This document shows, one piece after another, positions 25,471-34,831 of a DNA stretch of 64,000 nucleotides. This stretch comes from Algoriphagus sp. (GTDB lineage: Bacteria > Bacteroidota > Bacteroidia > Cytophagales > Cyclobacteriaceae): assembly GCA_030729785.1 (NCBI GenBank), contig JANQWS010000090.1:1-64000 (forward strand), given 5' to 3'. A program made the translations under genes and the position numbers. Numbering within the stretch: the stretch's first letter is position 1; every line of letters starts with the position of its first letter. The notes beneath the pieces were generated by a model. It saw nothing but the letters and a program-made list of their open reading frames with translations. It ran no database searches and had not been told where the DNA came from.

Positions 25471-26114
25471 GAGATCTTTCTTTTGGAAATCGCATTCCAA
25501 TTAACAATTACCTGCTCCGCAAGTCTCGACACTGGAAGTTGCAAAATTAGGGAAGCGGCTTGATAAATTGATTCGATCTTCAACTCAGAATCATCGGTTT
25601 CAAAAAAAACACGGTCAATTGGGCATATTGCTAGCCATTTTGCTGAATTACTTTCTGGGTGTACCACCTGTTTACCAAAAGAGAAACATACAGGATAAGG
25701 AAGTAGCTGGCTTGCCAACTGGGGCCTTTGATTCCAGCCATGCCAGATGATGTTGGGAGGATTAGTTGCTGACTTCAGATATGCCAAGAGCAAGTCATGG
25801 GATTTCACACAATGCAAAATCAAGGGGATTGCTAACCTAGCTGCTAAGTTTGCTTGTGCAAAAAATACTTCTTTTTGTAATGGAATTTCTGACCCCTTCA
25901 GCCGATCAAAGCCGACTTCCCCAATGGCCAAAACCTGTTCATTCCCTTGGGCACATTCCTCGATACGTTTGATCTCCCCTTCCCAACCCAAGTCTACTCT
26001 CCAAGGGTGAATTCCTAGCGAACAGGCCCCCTCAACAGCATTAGCAGGGCTTTCTGCCTGATAGATGGAATGGTTCCGCCCGGCTTGGTGTGTATGGATA
26101 TCCCAACAATGCAT
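25467..26114 (-). CDS. TatD-family metal-dependent hydrolase, short
   Basis: Member of the TatD DNase family, 215 residues against a usual 255-265. Metal ligands are recognisable: 'DIHTHQAG', the glutamate in 'AIGEVGFDR', the histidine in 'LILHCVKSH' and the aspartate in 'FETDDS'. The regions between them are shortened, mainly after 'GWNQRP'. It is translationally coupled to tcdA by a 4-base overlap. 3'-5' DNase or RNA-trimming activity is inferred from the family. Confidence 0.85.
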   Translation of the reverse strand: MHCWDIHTHQAGRNHSIYQAESPANAVEGACSLGIHPWRVDLGWEGEIKRIEECAQGNEQVLAIGEVGFDRLKGSEIPLQKEVFFAQANLAARLAIPLILHCVKSHDLLLAYLKSATNPPNIIWHGWNQRPQLASQLLPYPVCFSFGKQVVHPESNSAKWLAICPIDRVFFETDDSELKIESIYQAASLILQLPVSRLAEQVIVNWNAISKRKIS

Positions 26115-26204
26115 TCCCGAAGGTCGAAAAAATCAATGTAATTATCTGCAATCCTACCCGTAGTTCAAAAATTGGAGTGGGGCCATTGCGGATAATCGTT
26201 CACA

Positions 26205-26290
26205 GACAGCAGTCCACGGTCCACAGCGGATTTAATTGAACTTCAAGCCTTATTTTCTTCCATAAATGGAAAAAAAGCGGCTATTCACAA
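26205..26290 (+). repeat. Dispersed intergenic repeat, copy D
   Basis: The head is made of CAGAC/CCAC units ('cacagacagcagtccacggt'), followed by 'taattgaacttcaagcctta', an A-tract and 'gcggctattca'. It is the most complete copy and lies in the 277-base gap upstream of tatD. Confidence 0.55.
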
Positions 26291-26330
26291 AAATCGATTC
26301 GGGGGAAAACGCTATCCACCGCCCAAAACA

Positions 26331-26368
26331 AAAAAAATGCCCCCAATAAGGCATCCTTAGTTGGGGGC
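26331..26368 (-). terminator. Terminator of the outer-membrane receptor gene
   Basis: The stem gcccccaataagg / ccttagttgggggc pairs over 13 bp with one bulged G and a 3-base loop. Seven A at 26331-26337 form the T-tail on the minus strand. It lies 23 bases after the receptor stop codon. Confidence 0.88.
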
Positions 26369-26391
26369 AGGGACACATCAACTAATTATTA

Positions 26392-28818
26392 TTAATCCAG
26401 ACGCTTTCGCTCTTCAGAACTTCCAGAATTTGAATTCACCCGGAAACTTTGTCCTTTAGAGAAATTGTAGCGGAGCGTGATCCGTACATTTTGATTGTTT
26501 CTATATTGCCGAAAACTGGTATCAATGTCTGCAAAATTCACTTTCGCACGAATGAGCTGAGAACGGAAAAGATCTCCTCCGTTAATTGCTAAGGCTAATT
26601 TATCCTTCATTAAAGATTTACTTAGCCCTGCATCTACCCATCCAAACCCTCTGATTTCAGCTTGACCCCAGATTTGGGGACTTAGATAGAGCCCGACTAG
26701 CTCTAGTTTAAATCCTTTTGGTAAAATAAAGTTGTGTTGACTTCGAAGTAAGTAGGATACTTGACTCACATCGAGCAGTTCGGCCCCCAATTGAGAAGTA
26801 AATTGGTTGTAATTTACCTGTAACAAGTTGGCCGAATTCCACCATTTGGCAATTTCAACCGGTACCACGCCTTGAAAATTGATGTTCTTGGTCTTGTCAA
26901 AATTCGCTGTAAAGGTGGTAGTCGTTCGGGCTTCTTGATCTTGTTCAAAAACCTCCATAAAGGCGTCTTGTATTACACTATAGCCTAAAGTAAATTGGTA
27001 CATGCCTTTAATTACATGGTTCATTTCCAAATTTGTAGCATACTGAGGCCTTAAGCTGGGATTTCCTTTTTCAGAGGTCAGAGGATCAATGTAATAGATA
27101 AAGGGATTGAGTAATCGGTAGTTAGGACGTGTAATTCGACGATTCAAATTGTAAATCACCTGATAAGCGTCACTTACCTTGTGTTGCAAAAACAAACTGG
27201 GAAAAAGGTTGATATATTCTTGTCGATTGACTTGGTTGAGCGTCTTGGAAGTCCCGGTCACGTCAGAATATTCCATTCGTAAGCCCGCCTGATAGGATAA
27301 TTTCTTCGAAAAATCCCCTTTCAATGAGCTGTAGGCAGCCAAGACATTTTCCTGGTAGATAAAGCGATTGGAGTTGGGATCAGGCTGAAGTGGCCCCTCA
27401 TTTATTCCTCGGCTCAATTTCAAATCATTGTCCGACTCCACCCAACTTCCTTTTAGGCCTGTCTCTACTACTTTGCCTCCCTTAAAGGGTTTGATCCAAT
27501 CTACCTTTGAGGTAAGTATGGTGTAGTACATGTCATTGACAGTCAAAATGCGGTCATTGTTCTGGGCAAAGCCAGATGAATACGCATTATTCAATAAGGC
27601 ATTGCTAGACATGTCCATTAGGGTAAAATCTAGGTCTGCAGAAACCTTTCCTCCTAGAGTATCCAACTTTACCTCGTAGTGTAGGTTCGAAAAAAGTCGG
27701 CTGCGCTCTCCTTCAGAGTCATTGAGTGAATTGAAATTCGTAGTAGTCGACTGTCCGGGATTGGAAATTAATGTTTCGGAGGTATTGAGTCCGCTACTTG
27801 TTGAAGTGGATGCCTGTACATTTATTCCCAAATTTTGGTTGGGCGTCAATTCGTAATTCGCTGCTCCAGTAAAGGAGGGGGTTTTACTTCGATCAATGAT
27901 TTGAGACTCCTGGAAGAACGTTGATTTACCTCCTTCAACCTGAAAATTTCGTTTGATTTCCAAGTCGTTCAATTCCACATATTCATTGTAATTCAGCGTT
28001 CCATTACTTGTCCATTTTCCTTTTTTTACGTTGATAGTTAAGCCTGTAGTAGGCGCTGCTTTCCCATTGTATTGACCTCCAAGCATCACATTGCCAAATA
28101 CCCCATCCACGGTATTTTTCTTAAGTTGAATGTTGATTACCCCTGCGGCACCCTCTGCGTCAAAGCGTGCAGATGGACTGGTTATTACTTCAATACTTTT
28201 GATGTTGTCCGCAGGCATGGAACGTAAAAAACTTGTCAAGTCAGCCGCACTCATGTACATCGGCCGGTCGTTGATCATCACGGTCACTCCTGCTCTCCCA
28301 TTCAGATTGATACTTCCATCTGAGGATATGAATACCCCCGGTGATCTTCCCAATACATCCAGTGCATTGGCTCCTTCTGCCATCACGGTGCCTTCTACGT
28401 TGACAATGGTCTTGTCTGGCTCAATAATGATTTGCGGACGGCTTGCCTTGACTGTCACTTCATCTAGTCCCATCAATTCGTCGGCAAGGATAAGTGTCCC
28501 AAAATCCTTTTGCAACCCCGCATGAAGGTCAAACTCCTCAGAAGAGTAAGAAGTATATCCTAGTGAAGAGACTACGAGCCTAACTTGAGCAGTCTTGGTT
28601 GTAGAAATCAAAAATCCCCCCTCTTCATCGCTGATGGCACCTTCTAGAAGCTCCCCTTGGAGAGATAGTAAGGCCACATTTGCATACGGTACAGGTTCCC
28701 CTATTTGATTGGTAATAGTTCCACGCAACAGGGCTGATTCCTTAGGTTGAGCGGCAAGCGTACTCATTCCTAGCAGGTACACAAAAATTGCTAAGAAAAA
28801 TAAGTGACGGGTTTTCAT
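26392..28818 (-). CDS. Outer-membrane beta-barrel receptor (TonB-dependent type)
   Basis: An 808-residue outer-membrane protein. After a signal peptide ending near 'STLAAQ' it has a carboxypeptidase-like regulatory domain (residues 28-115, 'LRGTITNQIGEPVPYANVAL'), then a plug domain ('NALDVLGRSPGVFISSDGSI', 'MINDRPMYMSAADLTSFL', 'VITSPSARFDAEGAAGVINI'), then a long beta-barrel. This layout is the Bacteroidota OMP_b-brl_3 type rather than SusC; there is no SusD neighbour. The ligand is unknown. It is a single-gene unit with its own terminator. Confidence 0.9.
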   Translation of the reverse strand: MKTRHLFFLAIFVYLLGMSTLAAQPKESALLRGTITNQIGEPVPYANVALLSLQGELLEGAISDEEGGFLISTTKTAQVRLVVSSLGYTSYSSEEFDLHAGLQKDFGTLILADELMGLDEVTVKASRPQIIIEPDKTIVNVEGTVMAEGANALDVLGRSPGVFISSDGSINLNGRAGVTVMINDRPMYMSAADLTSFLRSMPADNIKSIEVITSPSARFDAEGAAGVINIQLKKNTVDGVFGNVMLGGQYNGKAAPTTGLTINVKKGKWTSNGTLNYNEYVELNDLEIKRNFQVEGGKSTFFQESQIIDRSKTPSFTGAANYELTPNQNLGINVQASTSTSSGLNTSETLISNPGQSTTTNFNSLNDSEGERSRLFSNLHYEVKLDTLGGKVSADLDFTLMDMSSNALLNNAYSSGFAQNNDRILTVNDMYYTILTSKVDWIKPFKGGKVVETGLKGSWVESDNDLKLSRGINEGPLQPDPNSNRFIYQENVLAAYSSLKGDFSKKLSYQAGLRMEYSDVTGTSKTLNQVNRQEYINLFPSLFLQHKVSDAYQVIYNLNRRITRPNYRLLNPFIYYIDPLTSEKGNPSLRPQYATNLEMNHVIKGMYQFTLGYSVIQDAFMEVFEQDQEARTTTTFTANFDKTKNINFQGVVPVEIAKWWNSANLLQVNYNQFTSQLGAELLDVSQVSYLLRSQHNFILPKGFKLELVGLYLSPQIWGQAEIRGFGWVDAGLSKSLMKDKLALAINGGDLFRSQLIRAKVNFADIDTSFRQYRNNQNVRITLRYNFSKGQSFRVNSNSGSSEERKRLD

Positions 28819-28981
28819 GAAGAAAGTAGTTGGTTTAGTTTTCTAATAGATGCAGAAAACCAAGAAAAGGATGTGCCAAATAGAAAAAAAGGCGAAAAAA
28901 TGACTAGAAATGGGGTTTAAGTTGACTTCGAGCAGGTCATTGTCTCATTTTCGAACAGTAATTTTTCAGAATGGAACAAAA

Positions 28982-29010
28982 AAACTCCTGAAGCGTAGCC
29001 TCAGGAGTTT
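28982..29010 (-). terminator. Terminator of the superoxide dismutase gene
   Basis: A 10-bp perfect stem (aaactcctga / tcaggagttt) has a 9-base loop. A run of seven A at 28978-28984 supplies the T-tail on the minus strand. Confidence 0.88.
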
Positions 29011-29034
29011 GATTACTTCAGATGGATTTTAAGC

Positions 29035-29640
29035 TTACTTGGCAGCAGCGTATCGTTTGCTCACCGCATCCCAGTTGACTAGGTTCCAAAACGCTGCGAT
29101 ATAATCCGGGCGTCTGTTTTGATAGTTTAAATAGTAGGCATGCTCCCAAACATCCAGGCCTAGGATTGGCGTACCAGGGCAATCAGAGACATCCATCAAG
29201 GGATTGTCTTGGTTTGGGGAAGAACACACGCAAAGTTCTTTTTTGGTATCTACGCAAAGCCAAGCCCATCCCGAACCAAAACGGGTAGCGGCTGCTTTAT
29301 TAAATGCTTCTTTAAACGATTCAAATGAGCCAAATTTAGCATCTATGGCCGTAGCCAAATCCCCTGAAGGAAGACCTCCACCATTTGGTGAAATAATTTC
29401 CCAAAAAAGACTATGGTTCCAGTGGCCACCTCCATTGTTTCGAACAGCAGGATTTGACCCAGCTACTTTCATCAAGTCTTCCAATGACTTGCCTTCCAAG
29501 TCAGTACCTGTGAGTGCTGCATTTAAATTAGTCACATACGCATTGTGATGCTTTCCATGGTGTATTTCCATGGTGCGGGCATCAATGTGTGGTTCCAATG
29601 CATCTAAAGCATACGGAAGGGCAGGAAGTTGAAAAGCCAT
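29035..29640 (-). CDS. Superoxide dismutase, Fe/Mn type
   Basis: Converts superoxide to hydrogen peroxide and oxygen. The 201 residues show all four metal ligands: His in '[13 protein letters not shown]', His in '[10 protein letters not shown]', and Asp and His in '[16 protein letters not shown]'. No signal peptide is present, so it is cytoplasmic. Iron and manganese forms cannot be separated by eye. It has its own terminator. Confidence 0.96.
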   Translation of the reverse strand: MAFQLPALPYALDALEPHIDARTMEIHHGKHHNAYVTNLNAALTGTDLEGKSLEDLMKVAGSNPAVRNNGGGHWNHSLFWEIISPNGGGLPSGDLATAIDAKFGSFESFKEAFNKAAATRFGSGWAWLCVDTKKELCVCSSPNQDNPLMDVSDCPGTPILGLDVWEHAYYLNYQNRRPDYIAAFWNLVNWDAVSKRYAAAK

Positions 29641-29728
29641 ACAAATAGGGTTTAATGAATGTTAAAATTAAGTAGTTCTGGTGATTATGTCCTTAAAACC
29701 AGCCTTTTCTTGAAAAAGTTCTGTTGAA

Positions 29729-30181
29729 TCACAAAGACTTTTTTCGAAGACCTTGGAAGAAGTCAAGAAGCAACTGCGTTGCTTCTTTCTCTAGTAGTCC
29801 TTCGGTCACTTTAGTTTTAGGGTGAAGCATGTGTGTATTGCATTGCCGATAACCTCTCTTGGGATCCTTGGCGCCAAAGTAAATTTCACCCACTTGCGCC
29901 CAGTAAAGGGCCCCTGCACACATAGGACAAGGCTCAAGGGTTACATAGAGTCGACAATCATTCAGAAATTTTCCTCCTAAATAATTTGCCGCTGCTGTAA
30001 TTGCAAGAACCTCTGCATGTGCAGTGACATCATTCAATTTTTCTGTTTGATTGTAGGCTCGAGCGATCACCTTATTTTTGGCTACCACTACAGCCCCCAC
30101 AGGAACTTCCCCTTCCTCAAAAGCAAGTTTCGCCTGTTTAAAGGCTTCATTCATGAAGTATTCGTGGCTGTAAATTTCCAA
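29729..30181 (-). CDS. tadA: tRNA-specific adenosine deaminase
   Basis: Converts A34 to inosine in the anticodon of tRNA-Arg. The 150-residue protein has the zinc site of cytidine-deaminase-like enzymes: 'TAHAEVLAI' (His and catalytic Glu) and 'EPCPMCAGAL' (two Cys). 'NDCRLYVTLEPC' precedes it as in TadA. It lies 10 bases after the PiT-like permease gene and may be transcribed with it. Confidence 0.93.
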   Translation of the reverse strand: MEIYSHEYFMNEAFKQAKLAFEEGEVPVGAVVVAKNKVIARAYNQTEKLNDVTAHAEVLAITAAANYLGGKFLNDCRLYVTLEPCPMCAGALYWAQVGEIYFGAKDPKRGYRQCNTHMLHPKTKVTEGLLEKEATQLLLDFFQGLRKKSL

Positions 30182-30191
30182 AGAGCAAAAA

Positions 30192-31325
30192 TTAAAAAAA
30201 GGCTAAAATTTCCTCTCGAACGCCTTTATTGATAAGAATGGCCAATAATAAAGAAACAAGTAATCCAAATAGTGCTTTATAAACATCTTTTCGAGCGAGG
30301 GAGAGCGCTCTTGCCATCCATGCATTTCGGTTTTTCGCTTTGCCATGTTTCCCTAGGGCAATGGCCAATTCTCTTCCTGCCAATAGTCCAATAAATACCC
30401 ATGTGGTACTCATGGGAACATTATTATAGAGTTTAAAATAAAAGAGTATCACTGCATATACCAAATCAACAATGGTTGCTGCCCGAACATCGGTAACGTT
30501 GGATTTTTCATTGACGATTTCTTGAATTTTATCCCCCTTTTGGAAAAACAAAAAGCCAAGTCCCAAAAACACAAAGCCCGAGTAAACCACAAATTCAAGG
30601 GTTCCTAATTGGCGCGGGAGAAAAACCGCGATATTGGCAGCATCCTGCATGATCCAAACTGACCACAAGGTTCCGGAAGTAATCCATTGAAGCACCAACC
30701 AATAGGGCTTTGCTTCTCCTTTCAAATAGTTTCTAACAAACCGCTCCAGGATAAACCAAACAATAATAGCCAAAACAAATGCTAAAATATACCCCACAAA
30801 GCTTTTGAACATCACATCCAAAATTGTTCCTGCTTTGTAGGTAAACACATTCAACAATAGAAAAGTAGTTGAAACAGGCATCCGCATTCTAGTCAACACC
30901 AGTAGGGCTATTGGCGCAGCAAGTTGTAGATAGACAAAGCTTTCAGGAGCCTTTTCCAAGCCTGGAACAGACAATCTGCCATAACTCACATCCCCATCAA
31001 AGGTGTACCAACTGTAAAATACCGTGACAATCCAGATTCCACCCATAAAAATCCAAAGCAACCACCATGGGCGTTTGCTATTGGAGGAAATAAATGTGCC
31101 TATTGTCTGAATACTATCGTTAGCAATCGCAGAATAGGCCGCTAACGCAAAACCAAACCACATGGCTGCATAGGTGAATGGAGTAACCAGACCAGCAAAT
31201 GCCAAAAGAATACAAACAGTAATCAAAAAAGGTCGCTCACTTTTGGGAAAATCAAACATGAGGTATGTTTTTTTTGAAAGCTTTTCTTGGTTGATGTTTT
31301 GATCAATCGGCTGTCTCTTTGCCAT
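30192..31325 (-). CDS. PiT-like inorganic phosphate permease
   Basis: A 377-residue protein with about nine membrane segments. It resembles the PiT/PHO4 family: 'AIANDSIQTIGTFI' corresponds to the first GANDVANA-type motif, and the inverted repeat carries 'RMPVSTTFLLLN' and 'VPMSTTWVFIGLLAGRELAI'. The match to the canonical signature is partial, so the ion is inferred. It diverges from an Na/Pi cotransporter gene (31556), which supports phosphate as substrate. tadA follows 10 bases downstream. Confidence 0.75.
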   Translation of the reverse strand: MAKRQPIDQNINQEKLSKKTYLMFDFPKSERPFLITVCILLAFAGLVTPFTYAAMWFGFALAAYSAIANDSIQTIGTFISSNSKRPWWLLWIFMGGIWIVTVFYSWYTFDGDVSYGRLSVPGLEKAPESFVYLQLAAPIALLVLTRMRMPVSTTFLLLNVFTYKAGTILDVMFKSFVGYILAFVLAIIVWFILERFVRNYLKGEAKPYWLVLQWITSGTLWSVWIMQDAANIAVFLPRQLGTLEFVVYSGFVFLGLGFLFFQKGDKIQEIVNEKSNVTDVRAATIVDLVYAVILFYFKLYNNVPMSTTWVFIGLLAGRELAIALGKHGKAKNRNAWMARALSLARKDVYKALFGLLVSLLLAILINKGVREEILAFF

Positions 31326-31555
31326 TGGATAAAAGCTTGTTGGGTCTCAGAAGCCAAATTAAAGAAGATATTCCTTACCACGTGTTATTAAATTGTTAAT
31401 AGAGCATAAAACCTTTGGATGAGGGGGGACTACAAATTGATTTCTGCAAAAAAAATCCAACTTTTGTGCTTTGGGTTTCTTGACACTGCCATAAAAAGCA
31501 TCTAGCTTTAGAAAGAAGGTGATTTTAAGAGTAATTCCGCCGGTAAATTGACTAA

Positions 31556-32668
31556 ATGGAAGGTTTGGAAGGGCGAAAGCCAAATTCTGTATGGATTTTT
31601 TTAAGGTATGGGCAAGTAGTTCTTGCCTTGTTGTTGTTTATTTTTGCCATTGACTTACTTACTGTTGCAGTTGGTAGAATCAATAGTGGTCTTGCGTTAG
31701 AATTTCTTCAAGCAACCGAAAATCCATTTATCAGTTTGTTTATTGGTCTATTAGTCACGGCTCTTATCCAAAGCAGCTCCACGGTCACGGCTAGTGTCGT
31801 AGCAATTGTAGCTTCGGGTAACCTCACCTTGCAGCAAGCGGTTCCACTTGTTTTAGGAGCAAATATAGGGACTACCTTAACCTCAACACTGGTATCCCTT
31901 TCTTATCTGATGAATCGAAAAGAATTTCGACGTGCCCTGTCAGCGGGGATTTCGCACGATGTATTCAATATTCTCACCGTTTTTGTACTTTTTCCACTAG
32001 AAATTTCTTTCGGCTTTCTTTCAAAAACAGCTATTCAAATTGCTTCCTGGTTTGCTGCCGACAACTCTTTCGAAGGGCCAATCGTTTACAATCGCATGTT
32101 TACTAGGTCTTGGACGGATTGGCTTGTAGACCAAATTCAAATTCCACTTATTTCCATGTTGCTGTCTATTTTATTGATTTTTTTGGCAATTAAATTTTTG
32201 TCCACAGCCATGTATCGTTCCTTTGTAAAAAATACATTCCAAGACATCAACAAAGTCATCTTTGAAAAAACAGGGCTGGCATTTTTTTATGGTCTTTTCT
32301 TTACTGCGGCGGTCCAATCGAGTACAGTGACCACCTCCTTGGTAGTGCCTTTGGTGGCCAATAAAAAAGTAACGTTAGCAAAAGCTTTTCCTTTCATTAT
32401 AGGAACGAATATAGGCACCACCATTACTGCTGTCCTTGCTTCCATCTACAAACCAGAGGCTGCAATTGCGCTTGCCTTGGTGCATGTTTTATTCAATAGT
32501 TTTGGTGCACTGCTGTTCTTACCGTTCCAAAGCATCCGAATCCTTCCTGTTTGGATAGCCAATTACATGGGAAAAATTTCACTTCAAAATCGTTTGGTAG
32601 GCTTGGCCTACATACTTCTTACCTTTTTTATCATTCCCTTTCTGTTGATTTACTTCTCAAAACTTTAA
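31556..32668 (+). CDS. Na/Pi cotransporter family protein
   Basis: Sodium-coupled phosphate uptake or export of the NptA/SLC34 type. The 370 residues carry the inverted pair of QSS motifs: 'ALIQSSSTVTASVVAIVASG' followed by 'LGANIGTTLTSTL', and 'AAVQSSTVTTSLVVPLVA' followed by 'IGTNIGTTITAVLA'. About eight membrane segments are seen. There is no PhoU-like C-terminal domain, which some family members have. Its stop codon overlaps that of convergent deoC. Confidence 0.92.
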   Translation: MEGLEGRKPNSVWIFLRYGQVVLALLLFIFAIDLLTVAVGRINSGLALEFLQATENPFISLFIGLLVTALIQSSSTVTASVVAIVASGNLTLQQAVPLVLGANIGTTLTSTLVSLSYLMNRKEFRRALSAGISHDVFNILTVFVLFPLEISFGFLSKTAIQIASWFAADNSFEGPIVYNRMFTRSWTDWLVDQIQIPLISMLLSILLIFLAIKFLSTAMYRSFVKNTFQDINKVIFEKTGLAFFYGLFFTAAVQSSTVTTSLVVPLVANKKVTLAKAFPFIIGTNIGTTITAVLASIYKPEAAIALALVHVLFNSFGALLFLPFQSIRILPVWIANYMGKISLQNRLVGLAYILLTFFIIPFLLIYFSKL

Positions 32669-33327
32669 GCTTCACGCTGCCTCCATTCTTGTAATAGGGC
32701 TTTTGCAGCACTGGTCCCTAATCTGTCGGCTCCCGCATCCAGTAATGCCAAGGCTGTTTGTAGGGTTTTTATTCCTCCACTCGCCTTAATTCCCACGGTT
32801 GATGGGAGAATTTGACGCATCAATTTGACATCTTCCACTTTTGCTCCATAAGGAGCAAAGCCCGTAGAAGTTTTTACAAAATCCGCACCAGCATCTTGAC
32901 AAATCAAACAAGCTTCTTGAATTTGAGCTGGGCTCAAATAAGCAGTTTCAATAATTACTTTTAGGATTCGTTCTCCCTCGTGACAAAGTTTCGACAATTT
33001 GGCTAACTCTATTTTTGGCCAGGACATTCCAGAATGAAAAGCTGTTTGAGACCAAACTACATCCAACTCATCTGCACCTGACTCAATTGCAGCGCCCATT
33101 TCAGCAATTTTCGCTGCTGTCGATTCAAATCCAAAAGGAAAACCAATGACTGTGACTACTTGCAGGTCGTGGGCATCCAGCTCCCTTTTGACTTTCTTGA
33201 CCCAAAAGGGGGGAACACAAACCCCCAAAACCTGCTCTTGTATCGCCTCTTCAAGAAATAAGTCTAGTTCCTGATCGGTAATCGTAGGTTTGAGCAAAGT
33301 AGATTCTAAAAATCGATTTAATTTCAT
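32665..33327 (-). CDS. deoC: Deoxyribose-phosphate aldolase
   Basis: Cleaves 2-deoxyribose 5-phosphate to acetaldehyde and glyceraldehyde 3-phosphate. The Schiff-base lysine is in 'DFVKTSTGFAPYG', and the second lysine in 'VGIKASGGIKTL'. Length is 220 residues, as usual. The gene follows the saccharopine-dehydrogenase-like gene by 9 bases, so they are probably co-transcribed. Its 3' end overlaps the Na/Pi cotransporter gene on the other strand by 4 bases. Confidence 0.94.
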   Translation of the reverse strand: MKLNRFLESTLLKPTITDQELDLFLEEAIQEQVLGVCVPPFWVKKVKRELDAHDLQVVTVIGFPFGFESTAAKIAEMGAAIESGADELDVVWSQTAFHSGMSWPKIELAKLSKLCHEGERILKVIIETAYLSPAQIQEACLICQDAGADFVKTSTGFAPYGAKVEDVKLMRQILPSTVGIKASGGIKTLQTALALLDAGADRLGTSAAKALLQEWRQREA

Positions 33328-33336
33328 AGAGTTAGA

Positions 33337-34545
33337 TTAGGAAACATCATCAACGTAATCACTCAAATACTTAAATTCCAAAGTAAGGTCGCCATCTCTG
33401 GCAATGGTTGCTTTTTCCAAGATGGAGGAATTAGCTTTCCCTAATTCTGGGATAACCCATTGGCGAAGCTGCTGAGCAAATTCTGTGGAAGATTCTCGAG
33501 GAAGTTCACAGGGTAAATTGTCAATGGCCATCACCGAAATACTATCCTGCTTGCCAAATGCTGGAAGTTCTTGTGCGGTTTTGCGATCTACGTCATAAAT
33601 AGGATCTTGTATCGTGGTTGTCCGATGGGTAGTTGGAATCGATCCATTCAGATCGCAGGTGATGTCAGCAATAACTGAAATGGAGAAATTAGAGGATTTT
33701 ACTGCTTCCAACTCAAATAATCGAGGTGCTTTTGGGTCCCAATAGGCGGCTGCTATCAAGAGTTCCCCAACCCCAGCGAAAGGCAAGAAATGGCTTTCAT
33801 AGTCCTCAGGATGTGCGTAAAAATGGGTTTGATCAAAGCCCCCATCTGATTTTCTTTTGAGATAATCCGAGGAAGAGACGACTACAAATACAGGTTCCTC
33901 AAACTGCTGAAGGAGAAATTCTTGGGGGTTTATTTCCTTAATTTTCAAGATTTCTAGAATTTCTACTACTCCTTTTCCGACCCTTCCCCTGCCGGTAACG
34001 ATGATTTTTATGGGGGGGAGTACCACCTTCTTTAATTCTCCTTTTAATCCTTCCAAATCTTTTAAAGCCATGGCACGACGAATGTCAAATAATCCAGTCT
34101 TCTTGCCATACGTCCAAAAAGCCGTGTAGGCTCCTACTATGCCGGCCCATCGTCCAAATGCAACGACACGTTCCCCAGCTGGGTTTTTTAACAATTCGTA
34201 ATCAATTAGGCGTATGGATTTTGCCAAAATAGCTTGGAGTAAGCCTTTATTTTTAGCTTGCTTTTTTATGGTATGAGAAAAGAAAAAATAGGTTTTATTT
34301 GGAATCAGCTGCTCAATAGGAACCTCCTTTACTCCAAACAAAACATCAACATCAGACAAGTCCACAACGATTTCCACCCCTTTGTTAAGGTATTCCTGAT
34401 CGGAAAATGCCCTTAGATTGGATTGCTCTACACAACATTCAAGTTGGTCAGCAAAGGAATCCGCTACTGATTTCAGAATCTCCGGAGTAAATGGAGTTCG
34501 TGGATCAGCTGGGATTTTTCCTTCGCGGATAATTCCAATTTTCAT
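33337..34545 (-). CDS. Saccharopine/alanine dehydrogenase-like oxidoreductase
   Basis: A 402-residue NAD(P)-dependent enzyme of the AlaDH/PNT and saccharopine dehydrogenase group. The N-terminal domain starts 'MKIGIIREGKIPADPRTPFT' and contains 'KTYFFFSHTIKKQ'. The dinucleotide fold shows 'IIVTGRGRVGKGVVEIL' near residue 185. 'ITCDLNGSIPTTHRTTTI' near residue 300 is typical of the lysine-forming saccharopine dehydrogenase type. The role in a bacterium that makes lysine through diaminopimelate is unclear. Co-transcribed with deoC. Confidence 0.8.
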   Translation of the reverse strand: MKIGIIREGKIPADPRTPFTPEILKSVADSFADQLECCVEQSNLRAFSDQEYLNKGVEIVVDLSDVDVLFGVKEVPIEQLIPNKTYFFFSHTIKKQAKNKGLLQAILAKSIRLIDYELLKNPAGERVVAFGRWAGIVGAYTAFWTYGKKTGLFDIRRAMALKDLEGLKGELKKVVLPPIKIIVTGRGRVGKGVVEILEILKIKEINPQEFLLQQFEEPVFVVVSSSDYLKRKSDGGFDQTHFYAHPEDYESHFLPFAGVGELLIAAAYWDPKAPRLFELEAVKSSNFSISVIADITCDLNGSIPTTHRTTTIQDPIYDVDRKTAQELPAFGKQDSISVMAIDNLPCELPRESSTEFAQQLRQWVIPELGKANSSILEKATIARDGDLTLEFKYLSDYVDDVS

Positions 34546-34812
34546 AAAAGTTAGTCATTTGGGTTTTACATTAGGATACTCCACAATCCTACTTGTCGTT
34601 TGAGCTTGGTTGAATCAATGCAGATAATCAAATTATACATGCTTCGTATTCCTCAATTGCGAAAATAAACAGCAGGAAAAGTAAGATTCCTACTACAATT
34701 TAAAACTTTTTAATTCACCACTTACCTGCCCAACTTGAGAATTTCTGGGGAATAGAAGCCAATAGTAAACAGTCTTTTTTCGCCTTGACAAACTATTGTA
34801 GTCAAAAAAAGA

Positions 34813-34827
34813 GGGGCTAAAAGCCCC
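34813..34827 (-). terminator. Terminator of the FKBP lipoprotein operon
   Basis: A short GC-rich stem (ggggct / agcccc) has a 3-base loop and seven A at 34804-34810, giving a T-tail on the minus strand. It lies just after the stop of the last FKBP gene. Confidence 0.8.
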
Positions 34828-34831
34828 TTCA

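Noticed and set aside
31359-31583. 74-codon minus-strand frame upstream of the Na/Pi cotransporter gene
   Set aside because: It overlaps the start of that gene, has mixed composition with no pattern, and would occupy the divergent promoter region.
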